Part shown: piece by piece, positions 8,860 to 17,759 of the stretch | Numbering within the stretch: position 1 is the first letter of the stretch | Layout of the letters: each line of letters starts with the position of its first letter | Source of the DNA: Vulcanisaeta sp. JCM 16161 | GTDB taxonomy: Archaea; Thermoproteota; Thermoprotei; Thermoproteales; Thermocladiaceae | NCBI RefSeq assembly: GCF_001316285.1 | Contig: NZ_BBDO01000006.1 | Coordinates: 173,828 to 237,827, forward strand | Reading direction: 5' to 3' | DNA length: 64,000 nt | The notes under the pieces: model-generated | Databases searched by the model: none | Seen by the model: only the letters and a program-made list of their open reading frames with translations | Told to the model about the DNA's origin: nothing | Translations under genes and position numbers: made by a program

Positions 8860-9802
8860 TCAATACTTACCATAAAATACCTGCCTCAATGTTGTTCCTA
8901 CTAGCCCTATTGCAATTTTCGCATGTGATATTGGGAAGCCGTAAAACCCGTGGGTTACCCCGCTGAATCTCACGGTTACTGTTGGTACCCCTGCCTCGGC
9001 TAGTTTTGCTGCGTAGGTTTCTGCCGAGTCCCTTAGTGGGTCGTACTCGGAGGTTATTACTAGGCTGGTGGTAGGTTGCTTAGGTTGTCAACGAGTATTG
9101 GTGAGAACCTTGGTCGAAGGCGTCGGCTGGGCTCCTTAGGTAGGCCCTGTTGAAGAATGCCATTGCCTCACGCTCAAGGAACAAGCCTGTTGAGTATTCC
9201 CTAATTGTGTATGATGCCAGGTCAACGCCTACGAATGGGTTTATCAGGACCTGGTACTTAAGGCTTGGCTTTAGTCCCTGGTCCCTAGCCATTATCGCCA
9301 CCACGGCGGCTAGGTTACCGCCTGCGCTATCGCCGCCAACCGCGACCTTCTCGGGGTCTCCATTGATTTCCCTCGCGTGTTCAAGGACCCACTTGGTTGA
9401 GTCGAAGGCGTCAATTACGGCTGCGGGGAACTTATGCTCAGGGGCTAACCTGTAATCCACGGAAACCACCACACAGTCGCAGGCCAAGGCTAACTCCCTG
9501 CATAGTGGGTCGTAGGTCTCCACATCACCGAGTACAAAGCCACCACCATGTAGATAAACAAGTACGCCGAAGTCGCTGCCCTCTCTAGGCACGTAGATCC
9601 TGGCGGGTATCTTCGTTTCACTACCTGGTATGGTTATATCGTAGGCCTTGTAAATGGGTCTCCTTGGTTGTGATGCGAAGAATGCCCTGAACATTTTCCT
9701 AAATTCATCAAGTGATATCTTTGTCATTTGTGGCATTACCTTGTTCAGCTCATCAAGGACTCTCCTAACCGCTGGGTCCAGAGGCATATTGCCAATGTGC
9801 AC
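8860..9802 (-). CDS. HSL-family carboxylesterase (alpha/beta hydrolase), frameshifted
   Basis: Hormone-sensitive-lipase-type esterase of about 313 residues, hydrolysing short acyl esters in the cytoplasm. Visible motifs are the oxyanion-hole HGGGFVLGD, the nucleophile elbow GDSAGG, the catalytic Asp in EYDPLRDSAE and the catalytic His in THGFYGFP. The first 227 residues are in one frame. Two frameshifts near 9110 and 9070 then lead into RFSPILVDNLSNLPPALVIT and on to the stop at 8860. One break is explained by a lost C after CCACCAGCC. All three triad residues are present when the frames are joined. Start ATG at 9802. Confidence 0.8.
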
Positions 9803-9959
9803 TAGGGCTCTAAAGTATTTGCTCTATATAGATATTAATAAATATAAAAGCAAAAATCAAGCCTCCAGCCTCGTCTCCACCTGTGTCTATGTCTAGCGGG
9901 TTCCGGCATCGATATAATAGTTACAAACGTATTAGACGCAGTATCGGCGTCAAGCACGA

Positions 9960-10148
9960 TTACGGACCATCCTCTCTCTGGGCCAGAACTGGGCCGCAGG
10001 GCATGCTTATTAGTACTTTAACAATTGAACCACTCATTAGGCCAAGGTCGATTAACCTATCACTGCCAGGCCTAACGATTCTCACTATTGAGTTGTTTGG
10101 TACTTTATTTATTGGTATGCCTTCACTGCCCGCGTACATGTAAATCAC
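9960..10148 (-). CDS. feoA: FeoA-domain protein
   Basis: Small SH3-like FeoA protein, an accessory of ferrous iron uptake acting at the cytoplasmic side of FeoB. The visible core is INKVPNNSIVRIVRPGSDRL, then LGLMSGSIVKVLISMPCGPV, the typical order for the family. The GTG start at 10148 overlaps the feoB stop (TGA at 10147-10145), so the two are co-translated with feoB first. The frame stops at QREDGP; in a neighbouring frame it continues as VIVLDADTASN, so the true C-terminus probably extends to about 9900 after one missing base. Confidence 0.75.
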   Translation of the reverse strand: MIYMYAGSEGIPINKVPNNSIVRIVRPGSDRLIDLGLMSGSIVKVLISMPCGPVLAQREDGP

Positions 10149-12134
10149 CCTAACGTAATTATTAATGTAATATAGTATGAAACGTACGCTAATCCCAATG
10201 CTATTAGGAATTGAAGAATAGTATTAATAACCGTAAGTTTTAAACCGACAATCTGCCTCTCCGTGATGAGTGTGGCAATACATGGTGAGTAGAATGTTGT
10301 GAAAACTATGAGGGCTATGGCTGATGGCGGTGAAACAAATGATTTTATGGCATGTATCAGTCCACCCTCCTCAACACCGTAGAGTAGAGCCAACGTACTC
10401 AACACAACCTCCTTAAATATATATCCGTAAACTAACGCCGCAGAGAATTGCCAGGGTATACCAATTGGGCTTAACAATGGTGCCATGGCGTTACCTATTA
10501 CGCCAAGCCACGTCTGTTTAAGAAGTACAGGACTACCGAGGGCTTCAGGGCCTATCACACCACCCGGTCCACTTATTGAGAGGAACCACATTACTATTAC
10601 GAAAATCACTATTAGCGTCCCAGCCCTAATTAAAAATTCATAGGTATAATGCCAGACCTTCCTAATGAATGCTTTGTGTAATGGTAATACTAATGGGGGT
10701 AATGTGTAGGAGTACGGCACACTTTTACCTATGAATCTTAAACGTACCTTTGAGAAACTCGATATTATAATCACGCCAATCAGTGCTACGGCATAGGGCA
10801 ATACCACAACGAGACCCATTAAATGCGGCAGTACAGCAGCCGCTATTAATGATATTATCACAAACCTTGCTGTGCATGGTATGTAGGGAATCATCAAGGC
10901 AGTAAGTACCCTATCCCTGGTGCTTGGTATCGCCTTTGTAGCGGTTATCGCCGGTACATTGCATCCAGAGCCGGCAATTAGGTAAATAAGTCCTCTTGAG
11001 GGAATACCAATACGTCTTAACCACCTTTCTATTGGAAATGATATCCTCACAATTAACCCAGAATCCTCTAGGAATGCTATTAGGAGGGCAACCCCAAAGA
11101 CGTAGGGTATAAAGTCTATTAATGTGGCAATTCCACTCCATATTCCATCTACGATTAATGATTTAATTAATTCATTAGTTACGTAACTCGCAACAATACT
11201 ATCTACTGGCAATGAATCAAGGGTTGTTGAGAGCAAATCCACCAGGGGTTCTAGGGCTAGGAATATAACCTCAGCTATTGCAAATAGTAATAAGATAGAG
11301 ATAATAGGGCCGTATTTTGGATTCATGAATAATTCGTCATATTTGCTAACCAAGGGCTTTCCACCCTTTGAAACAAACTTACTAATGAAAGATCTTACGG
11401 CATTCCACCGCATGGCCGCAACATAACTATTCACATCCCCAACCTCTTTACGAACCTTCTCAATAACCTGTCTAACATAGTCATTATTCAGTAAGTTACC
11501 CATTAATTCCCTCGTAACTGGGTTATCACTAAGTATCTCTATTGCGAGTCCTCGCGATATCCCCAGGGCATTAGTTAAATCCTCTATGTATTTCTCGAGC
11601 TTATCATAATTAACTACACGTACATTACCCTGCCCTACATCACGTATTTTAATAATCATATTCCTCAAAATATCTAATCCAGAACCTCTAACGGCTATTG
11701 TGGGTAATACGGGTATTCCCAAGGCCTTACTTAACCCCTCAATATCGTATTGAAAGCCCCTCCTTAATGCTAAATCCATCATATTAAGAACAAGGATTAC
11801 AGGCCTGCTCAGCTCCATGACTTGAATAAGTAGGTAGAGGGTTTGCTCAGGATCAAGTGCTGACCCAACCACTATTACACCATCATAATCGCCCCGTAGT
11901 ATCTCCCTAGCAGCCACGGCCTCATCAACCATACCAGCTAAGGCTGTAGGTGCCTGGCAGGTCTATGATTGATATTTTAATCCCGTCAATACTATATTCG
12001 ACTTTATTTATTGAAACCGTAGTACCTGGATAGTTAGCGGTCTTTACGGCAATGCCACTGAGTTCACTGACTATGGTGGACTTACCACTATTTGGTATAC
12101 CAGCAATAAGAATTTTTATATTTCTATTTTGCAT
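10145..12134 (-). CDS. feoB: Ferrous iron transport protein B
   Basis: FeoB GTPase-permease of about 663 residues that imports Fe(II) through the cytoplasmic membrane. The G domain has G1 GIPNSGKST, G3 DLPGTYSLS and G4 NMMD. It is followed by a helical insertion domain and the membrane part with two Gate domains (IDFIPYVFGVALLIAFLEDSG, AGSGCNVPAITATKAI, and a C-terminal Gate copy with GYIFKEVVLSTLALLYG). One frameshift near 11930 separates the first 69 residues (start ATG 12134) from the rest; joining gives YSL-AGMVDEAVAAREIL. It forms an operon with feoA downstream. The intergenic region to the divergent membrane-protein gene carries DtxR-like operators, which suggests repression when iron is sufficient. 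Confidence 0.9.
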
Positions 12135-12166
12135 GTACTTATCTACTTACTACTATAATAGGACTA

Positions 12167-12174
12167 CTTTAAAA
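12167..12174 (-). promoter_or_regulatory. TATA box of feoBA
   Basis: TTTTAAAG on the reverse strand, about 35 bases before the feoB ATG. A degenerate copy of the operator (12158-12172, ATAGGACTACTTTAA) overlaps it. Confidence 0.5.
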
Positions 12175-12191
12175 CTGTTCCTTTTGTCTCA

Positions 12192-12206
12192 TTAGGACTA
12201 CCCTAA
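12192..12206 (-). promoter_or_regulatory. DtxR-like operator, box 1
   Basis: TTAGGACTACCCTAA on the + strand; read on the reverse strand it is TTAGGGTAGTCCTAA, which differs from box 2 by one base in 15. The TTAGG...CCTAA dyad matches the general form of DtxR/IdeR-type iron boxes. It lies between the two divergent TATA boxes of the feo region. Confidence 0.65.
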
Positions 12207-12214
12207 CAGAAAGG

Positions 12215-12222
12215 TTTATAAT
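12215..12222 (+). promoter_or_regulatory. TATA box of the DUF998 gene
   Basis: TTTATAAT 25 to 32 bases before the ATG at 12247, so the transcript would be leaderless. It lies between the two operator boxes. Confidence 0.6.
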
Positions 12223-12227
12223 TTCCA

Positions 12228-12242
12228 TTAGGGTAGGCCTAA
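12228..12242 (+). promoter_or_regulatory. DtxR-like operator, box 2
   Basis: TTAGGGTAGGCCTAA, a TTAGG...CCTAA dyad covering the expected transcription start of the DUF998 gene. Inverted relative to box 1, with the two box starts 36 bases apart. Binding here would block initiation of the membrane-protein gene. Confidence 0.65.
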
Positions 12243-12246
12243 CGAT

Positions 12247-12674
12247 ATGCAGAAAACCATTTTCCCAGGTAAGTCATCGAGGGTATGGCTTTTAGCGGGC
12301 ATTATATCAGTGGCTATAATCATCGCCATAATGTCAATGCCTGAAGTGCTTGAACCCCTTGCTAAGTACATAGTTAAGTCCATGGGACGGTGGCTGTCAT
12401 ATTCAATTCCTCAATAATAATCATGGGTCTCCTATTAATAATTGCTGCAGTCCTCGTATGGGGACTTAGTAAGGTCTTTGGAGCAACGATAGCTCTAATA
12501 GGCATTGGCGCAATGGGCGTTGGCATATTCCCAGAGACCATACACCCATTCCACCTAATCTTCGCCCTAATAGCATTCCTATTCGCATCACTCTCATCAT
12601 ACCCAACAATAAGGATATCGAGAAGCCCAGGCAGGGTACTATGGCCAATACTAGGCACCATGCGGGGTTGTTGA
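12247..12674 (+). CDS. DUF998-type membrane protein, frameshifted and 3'-shortened
   Basis: Multi-helix membrane protein. The first frame (from ATG 12247) has a helix VWLLAGIISVAIIIAIMSMP; after a frameshift near 12388 the second frame has IFNSSIIIMGLLLIIAAVLV, then GIGAMGVGIFPETIHPFHL, a signature of the DUF998 family, and two further helices. Function of the family is not established. It stops after GTMRGC, about 40 residues short of usual members, which have one or two further helices. The stop coincides with the boundary of the adjacent PaRep2b repeat unit, so the 3' end was probably replaced. It shares a regulated divergent promoter with feoBA, which suggests an iron-linked role. Confidence 0.6.
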
Positions 12675-14212
12675 TGATCGTGTTTTGTTTGATTTTATTA
12701 GGTCCGTGGGCTTTGGGCGGGGCAGTTCAGCCTCACCATAGCTCTTGCTATTAACCAAGCCCTCTCGCCCTTGCCCTCATTCGCTGCCTCCTCGTGCATT
12801 CTCTTTAGGACTTCGCAGGCCTTAGCCACTAGTTCTGGGCGTTTCTTTACATCGCTATGGCATATGTAGACCTCGAAGTACCTGCTTAGGCTCCTCAACT
12901 CTGCGTTGTAGCCCGCGCCCTTAAGTCTCTCTTGAATCGATATGACATCCTCGTAATTCCAGCGTCTAGCCCTAAGCTCTACTGCGCCGCTGTTATACAC
13001 GTGAATGCTCATCCTCATGCCGGCAACCTCGATTGATGACCTACCCTTTGGCTTGGGCACTATGCTTGCCAGCGTGATTAATCGCCTAGGCTTCTCCGCA
13101 TCTGGCAATTGGCTTAGGTCCTCGATCAGAGCCTTGATTGAGGGTTCGCTAAGCATTTTCTTGGCTAGCTCAATGGCTTTGGAGTACCTGACCACGTACA
13201 CCACCCTATACCCACCATCCTTCCTCCGGAACCCCAGTCCCTCCAGCCTATCGATTATGCCACCCCACAACTCTAGCTTTGAACGGCCCATGTAGAGCCT
13301 AACCGACTTCTCCTCAACATTTACATCGCCATCGCCGAGTATTACATACAGCAAAAACGGTGGAAACTCCTCATCACCGAGCTTGCTAGTCGCCTTAGCA
13401 ACCTCGGGCTTATTCTCGAACACGCCCTTGTGGTCAACAGCCCTCAATTGCCACGTGACGCTTACATCGCCATCATTGAGGCTCAAGCCGTGTATGCGTA
13501 TGCGGTTCTTCCCAGGCCAAGCAATTAACCAAGCGATGACCTGCCAAAGTTGTGCCGTGCTCATCGTTGGGTAGCCTTCCTTATCAATTGAACCATCTGT
13601 CAGTAAAAGCCCGCATTGCATCGCCCTTAACCTCCCATCGTCGAAAAGCCTTGGCGTAACCACATGAGTGCCCTTAAGGCCAGTAAGCGATATCTGTATT
13701 GTCACGTTCCTCGACTTAGCGACCCTATCTATCGTAATCGCTAGGTTCTCTGTGTACAAATGTGCTGTGAATGATTTATTACCATCGAATGGCTCCCCGT
13801 TCATGGTTACCTTAACATCGCCACTTCTCAATTTCTCAACTAACTCCTCTAGCTCTCTTCGGTACGTAGATAGCCATCTCTTCCTTGCTTCCTCGACTAA
13901 CTCGAGCATTTTCCCGCCAACATTGAGCATTGCCCTCCTAAGGTTGGCGATGCCCTCGTCATTGTCCTCCTCGACTTTAGCCTCAATCCTCCGCAGCCAA
14001 TTATTTAATGCGTTGATTGCGTTGTCGAATGGGGTGTTCGAATCACTGAGCAGTATGGCTCTGTGTTTCTCGACCCTGTTAATGAACTCATTGATTAGTT
14101 TCATGGTTTCCTCAATGATTCTTGGATCGTCAACAGGCTCACCGCATTTGAGCCTCCTCGAACCCCTGACCTTGACTCCCCAACAAATCCCTAGAGCCAT
14201 GGAGACATCCAT
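12669..14212 (-). repeat. PaRep2b repeat unit, copy 1
   Basis: The homology between copy 1 and copy 3 (63655 onward) is not limited to the coding part. It begins at a shared GTTGAT, continues through a GTGTTTTGTTTG-like spacer and the GGTCCGTGGGC region, and runs into the gene. This defines one edge of a dispersed repeat unit at about 12669. Confidence 0.55.
12698..14212 (-). CDS. PaRep2b-family protein, copy 1
   Basis: Intact 504-residue protein of the PaRep2b type, a repeat protein family expanded in Thermoproteales and of unknown function. The N-terminal 150 residues are helical (RIIEETMKLINEFINRVEKH, then LVEEARKRWLSTYRRELEEL). The central region has a conserved block TAQLWQVIAWLIAWPGKN, a WQLRAVDHKG segment and then VILGDGDVNVEEKSVRLYMG, KLELWGGIIDRLEGLGF. 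The latter looks like a LAGLIDADG motif with its beta-hairpin and following helix. The C-terminal part alternates beta strands and helices and ends KLNCP-like (RLNCPAQSPRT). Copies lie at 46410-47939 and 63651-64000. It abuts the shortened DUF998 gene, so insertion of the unit probably cut that gene. Confidence 0.75.
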   Translation of the reverse strand: MDVSMALGICWGVKVRGSRRLKCGEPVDDPRIIEETMKLINEFINRVEKHRAILLSDSNTPFDNAINALNNWLRRIEAKVEEDNDEGIANLRRAMLNVGGKMLELVEEARKRWLSTYRRELEELVEKLRSGDVKVTMNGEPFDGNKSFTAHLYTENLAITIDRVAKSRNVTIQISLTGLKGTHVVTPRLFDDGRLRAMQCGLLLTDGSIDKEGYPTMSTAQLWQVIAWLIAWPGKNRIRIHGLSLNDGDVSVTWQLRAVDHKGVFENKPEVAKATSKLGDEEFPPFLLYVILGDGDVNVEEKSVRLYMGRSKLELWGGIIDRLEGLGFRRKDGGYRVVYVVRYSKAIELAKKMLSEPSIKALIEDLSQLPDAEKPRRLITLASIVPKPKGRSSIEVAGMRMSIHVYNSGAVELRARRWNYEDVISIQERLKGAGYNAELRSLSRYFEVYICHSDVKKRPELVAKACEVLKRMHEEAANEGKGERAWLIARAMVRLNCPAQSPRT

Positions 14213-14370
14213 AAACTCACTCCCAACAGAACTAATAAACCACTACCGAGCCAATGCCGAATTGGCTTGGGCATGCGGTTAGGAGGTTGGGCGAGACCGT
14301 GAGGTTCATGGTTGGTTGTTAATGGTCTGCGGTTAGTGGGTTAGACCGCAATTAGGGAGTACGCAAAGTC
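14213..14370. other. Intergenic, no clear gene
   Basis: Stretch behind the start of PaRep2b copy 1. No open frame of note; a GC-rich inverted segment around 14250-14280 is visible but not interpretable. No remainder of the DUF998 gene is seen here. Confidence 0.3.
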
Positions 14371-14550
14371 ATGGCAATGGATTCGCTGGCCACGTGCATA
14401 TTGGACGGCGACAGGGCAACCGCTTATTCAATCGAGGAGGACAGCGATGAGGACGTAGCCAGGCTTTGGGTAAGCGCTAGGGAGGTACTGCCCGACATGT
14501 GCCCGCTCAATACCGCCAAAAACAACAGGTATTTAAAAATCAAAACATAA
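14371..14550 (+). CDS. Small hypothetical protein
   Basis: ATG at 14371 to TAA at 14548-14550, 59 residues, strongly acidic in the middle (YSIEEDSDEDVARLW) with two Cys (SLATCILDGD, PDMCPLN). No recognised domain. No clear promoter, and it lies in the region next to the PaRep2b unit, so it may be a remnant. Low confidence that it is expressed. Confidence 0.3.
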   Translation: MAMDSLATCILDGDRATAYSIEEDSDEDVARLWVSAREVLPDMCPLNTAKNNRYLKIKT

Positions 14551-14643
14551 ACAACCCCCTTAGGAATCCCTCACCTTCTCCATTCATAAAATTCCTTAGT
14601 CACTATCAGCTCACAATCAACGCAGTCATACTGGCTGCTTGCC

Positions 14644-15249
14644 GTGCTTATCGTTGGTGTAATACATGGTTTGAAGCCTGATGAGCATACCTGGCCAATA
14701 ACTGTGTCCTACGGCCTGATGCAGAGGAGTGTGAGGGGTGTTATCGCCGCTGTTTCCGTATTTGCCGGCGCCCTAACCCTAGTGTGGACCTTAATGAGTG
14801 CCTTGGTTGGTGAGTTAATGGGTTTGCTTAACACCTCGGTTCTCGACCCGTATGTTGACATAATTGTTGGGTTAACCATGATTGGAGTCGCTACATACCT
14901 AGTGTTTGGAAAGCATGGGGATCACCATGACGTTAAGACCGCGGATTACAGGCTCATATGGATCCACGGATTGGCCGCGGCATTCGGCGGCGACTTCTTC
15001 ATTGTCCTGATACTAACCATAGCCATTGCCCCCGTGATTACGACCGGGTTATCATTCCTCGTAGGCTTCATGTTCGGCTTTGGTTCCTGGCTTGCCCAGA
15101 CCATCATAGTGCTGGCTATCTATAAAGGCATTGTTAAGAGCGTTGGTGATTGGGGCGTTGTGGCTGAGGCCGGTAGGATTGCCCTTGGCATACTGGGCTT
15201 GTTCATGATTGGGCTTGGCATTTATTCATTTTTCACTCCCAGCGGTTAG
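14644..15249 (+). CDS. NicO/UreH-type nickel or cobalt transporter
   Basis: 201-residue membrane protein with about six hydrophobic segments. The first helix ends in HGLKPDEHTWP, the His/Asp/His arrangement of the metal-binding helix of the nickel/cobalt permease superfamily. A His-rich loop follows (GKHGDHHDVK). Later helices contain the Gly-rich segment HGLAAAFGGDFFIV and LVGFMFGFGSWLAQTIIVL. Probable role: efflux or uptake of Ni or Co at the cytoplasmic membrane. The start GTG 14644 is uncertain; the frame is open upstream for about 60 bases without ATG. HemB, a metal-binding enzyme, follows on the same strand. Confidence 0.7.
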   Translation: MLIVGVIHGLKPDEHTWPITVSYGLMQRSVRGVIAAVSVFAGALTLVWTLMSALVGELMGLLNTSVLDPYVDIIVGLTMIGVATYLVFGKHGDHHDVKTADYRLIWIHGLAAAFGGDFFIVLILTIAIAPVITTGLSFLVGFMFGFGSWLAQTIIVLAIYKGIVKSVGDWGVVAEAGRIALGILGLFMIGLGIYSFFTPSG

Positions 15250-15260
15250 GGAAAGCACTA

Positions 15261-15268
15261 TTTTTAAA
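15261..15268 (+). promoter_or_regulatory. TATA box of hemB
   Basis: TTTTTAAA about 26 bases before the GTG at 15292, consistent with a near-leaderless transcript. Confidence 0.5.
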
Positions 15269-15291
15269 CTGGTACTTGGCACCTCAATGCT

Positions 15292-16343
15292 GTGGTCACT
15301 ACTGAAAGTATTAGGTTGAGGAGTTACTTGTTTAATTACCCTGTTAATAGGCCCAGGAGGCTTAGGTCGAGTGTTCTCATTAGGAATATGGTCGCTGAGA
15401 CAATGCTTAGGCCGATGACTTCGTGATGCCCATCTTCATCAGGGAGGGCATTAACGAGCCTGAGCCCATTAAGTCATTGCCTGGGCAGTATAGGTGGCCC
15501 CTCAATGATAAGTTGATAAACTTCGTTGATCAATTAGTTAGTTCCGGCATTAGGTCGGTTATTTTGTTCGGCATACCTGAGCATAAGGATGAGTGGGGTA
15601 GTTCGGCGTATGATGAGCACGGCATAATACAAAGGACAATTAAATTCCTAAAGGACTCCTTCGAGGATAAACTCGTCGTAATGGCCGACGTATGTCTCTG
15701 CGAGTACACGGACCATGGTCACTGCGGCATTGTTAAGAAATTACCAGATGGTAGGTATATAATTGATAATGACTCAACGATCGAGCTTTACGCGAAGACC
15801 GCGGTGACGTATGCCGAGTCCGGCGTTGACGTTGTCGCGCCGTCCGGCATGATGGATGGGCAGGTTAAGGCCATTAGGGAGGCCCTTGACAGGGCTGGCT
15901 TTAGTGACGTTGTCATAATGGCTTACAGCGCTAAGTATGCGAGCTCGTTCTACGGCCCATTCAGAGAGGCTGCAGCTAGTGCGCCTAAGTTTGGTGATAG
16001 GCGTAGTTACCAGATGGATCCGAGGAACGCGTATGAGGCCCTTAAGGAGGTTGCCATGGACATTAATGAGGGTGCTGATATAGTCATGGTTAAGCCAGCA
16101 ATGCTCTACCTCGATGTCATCAGACTTGTGAAGCAGAACTTCCCCGAGGTTCCACTGGCTGCCTACCAGGTTAGTGGTGAGTATGCCATGCTTAAGGCAG
16201 CGATAATGAATGGTTGGCTTGATGAGAGGAAGGCTGTTCTCGAGTCATTAATCGCCATTAGGAGGGCTGGAGCAGATTTAATAATCACGTACTTTGCAAA
16301 GGATGTTGTTAATTATCTCGATGAAATTGAGCGACTCTTCTAA
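15292..16343 (+). CDS. hemB: Porphobilinogen synthase (delta-aminolevulinate dehydratase), frameshifted
   Basis: Condenses two 5-aminolevulinate molecules to porphobilinogen in heme and corrinoid biosynthesis; cytoplasmic. GTG at 15292 gives the N-terminus ([31 protein letters not shown]); one frameshift near 15420 then leads into [20 protein letters not shown] and on to 16343. Visible active-site features are the zinc ligand cluster [14 protein letters not shown], the first Schiff-base Lys in [18 protein letters not shown] and the second in [13 protein letters not shown], plus [10 protein letters not shown]. About 350 residues, the usual length. The Cys cluster indicates a Zn-dependent enzyme. 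Confidence 0.92.
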
Positions 16344-16429
16344 TCAATGACTTGGTCTAAAAATAAGTATTTATTCAATATACTTATTTTTATTCTAGAG
16401 AAAGCAATATAAATCCCTTAAATCACATC

Positions 16430-17652
16430 ATGGCGACCAGTATGAACATTAATCAATTTCTGGCAGATAGGTCAAGGCTAATGAGGCTTCTGAAATTAGG
16501 GAGTTGCTGAAGTGGGTCACCGAGAACGTGATTTCCTTTGGCGGTGGAATGCCCGACCCATCATCATTCCCAGTTAAGGAGATAATAGAAATAACAAGAG
16601 ATGTACTATCGACAAAGGCCGAGAAGGCCCTACAGTATGGAACCACCGGCGGCGTTCTAGAGTTGAGGGAGGAATTGGTCAGGTTCATGGGTAAGGAGGG
16701 TATCAAGGTTAACGGCCCAGAGAACGTGATAATCACCGTTGGTAGTCAGGAGGCCCTTGACATAATCGGTAGGCTATTCATTAACCCGGGGGACTACGTA
16801 ATAACTGAAAGCCCAACGTACCTAGCCGCATTACAGGCCTTTAGGATTTATGGACCTAAGATAATTGGTATACCCATGGATAATTACGGGATTAGGGTTG
16901 ACATTCTTGAGGACACCATTAAGAAAATAACGGGGGATGGCGGTAAGATCAAATTCATATATGTGGTGCCCACGGGGCAGAACCCAACGGGTATTACAAT
17001 GAGTATGGAAAGGAGGAAGGCATTGCTTGACATAGCCAGTAGGTATGATTTATTAATTATTGAAGATGACCCATACGGCTATATTTACTTTGGAGATGGG
17101 GAACCGCCAATGAGACTTAAGGCAATGGATAATGAGGGTAGAGTTATTTATCTATCCACGTTCAGTAAGATCGCAGCGCCGGGACTTAGGCTTGGTTGGG
17201 TTGCTGCGAGCAGTGAGGTGATTAGGTGGTTCGAACTTGCTAAGCAGTCCATTGACCTGCACACATCAACTCTTAACCAGTACATAGCTGCTGAGTTATT
17301 GAGGAGGGGCGTTATTGAGAGGAATATACCGAGGATTAAGGAGATCTATAGGACTAAGAGGGACCTAATGCTTCAGGCATTGAGTGAGTACATGCCGGAG
17401 GGCGTTACCTGGACCAAGCCATCCGCTGGTATGTTTATTTGGTTAACAACGCCTGAGAAGATAGATACAGGAGAGATGCTCAGCGTGGCTATTAAGAAGT
17501 ACGGTGTCGCCTACGTACCAGGTAAGTCCTTCTATCCAAATGAGGATAGGCATAATGACATGAGACTTAACTTCACATACCCAACGCCACAGCAGATCTT
17601 CGAGGGCATTAAGAGGCTGGCGCTGGCAATTAAGGAGTACCTCTCTCAATAG
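16430..17652 (+). CDS. PLP-dependent class I aminotransferase, frameshifted near the start
   Basis: Fold-type I aminotransferase of the aromatic/2-aminoadipate (LysN/KAT II-like) group, transferring amino groups with pyridoxal phosphate. Motifs: SFGGGMPDPSSFPV near the N-terminus, GSQEALDIIGRLF, VVPTGQNPTGITMS, EDDPYGYIYF, and the PLP lysine in STFSKIAAPGLRLGW. The first 18 residues (MNINQFLADRSRL) are in another frame; restoring one G near 16485 (AGG-GCT-TCT) gives MRASEIRELLKWVTENV. Full length about 407 residues. Substrate cannot be fixed; lysine or aromatic amino-acid metabolism are the main options. A TATA element (CAATATAAAT, 16404-16413) fits a leaderless ATG at 16430. Confidence 0.85.
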
Positions 17653-17729
17653 TTTCAGGTTTCTCGGAAATTTCATGGAGTTTCACGTTGAGTTTATCGT
17701 AAGTACCGTGAGTCTATACTTCACGAATC

Positions 17730-17738
17730 CTTATAAGC
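17730..17738 (+). promoter_or_regulatory. TATA box of the HerA-like gene
   Basis: CTTATAAGC about 25 bases before the ATG at 17760. This spacing favours that ATG over the in-frame GTG at 17745 as start. Confidence 0.5.
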
Positions 17739-17759
17739 TACTAAGTGGCCCTTAACACA

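Noticed and set aside
14499..14681. 60-residue forward frame before the NicO gene
   Set aside because: Overlaps the promoter and start of the transporter in another frame; composition not protein-like.
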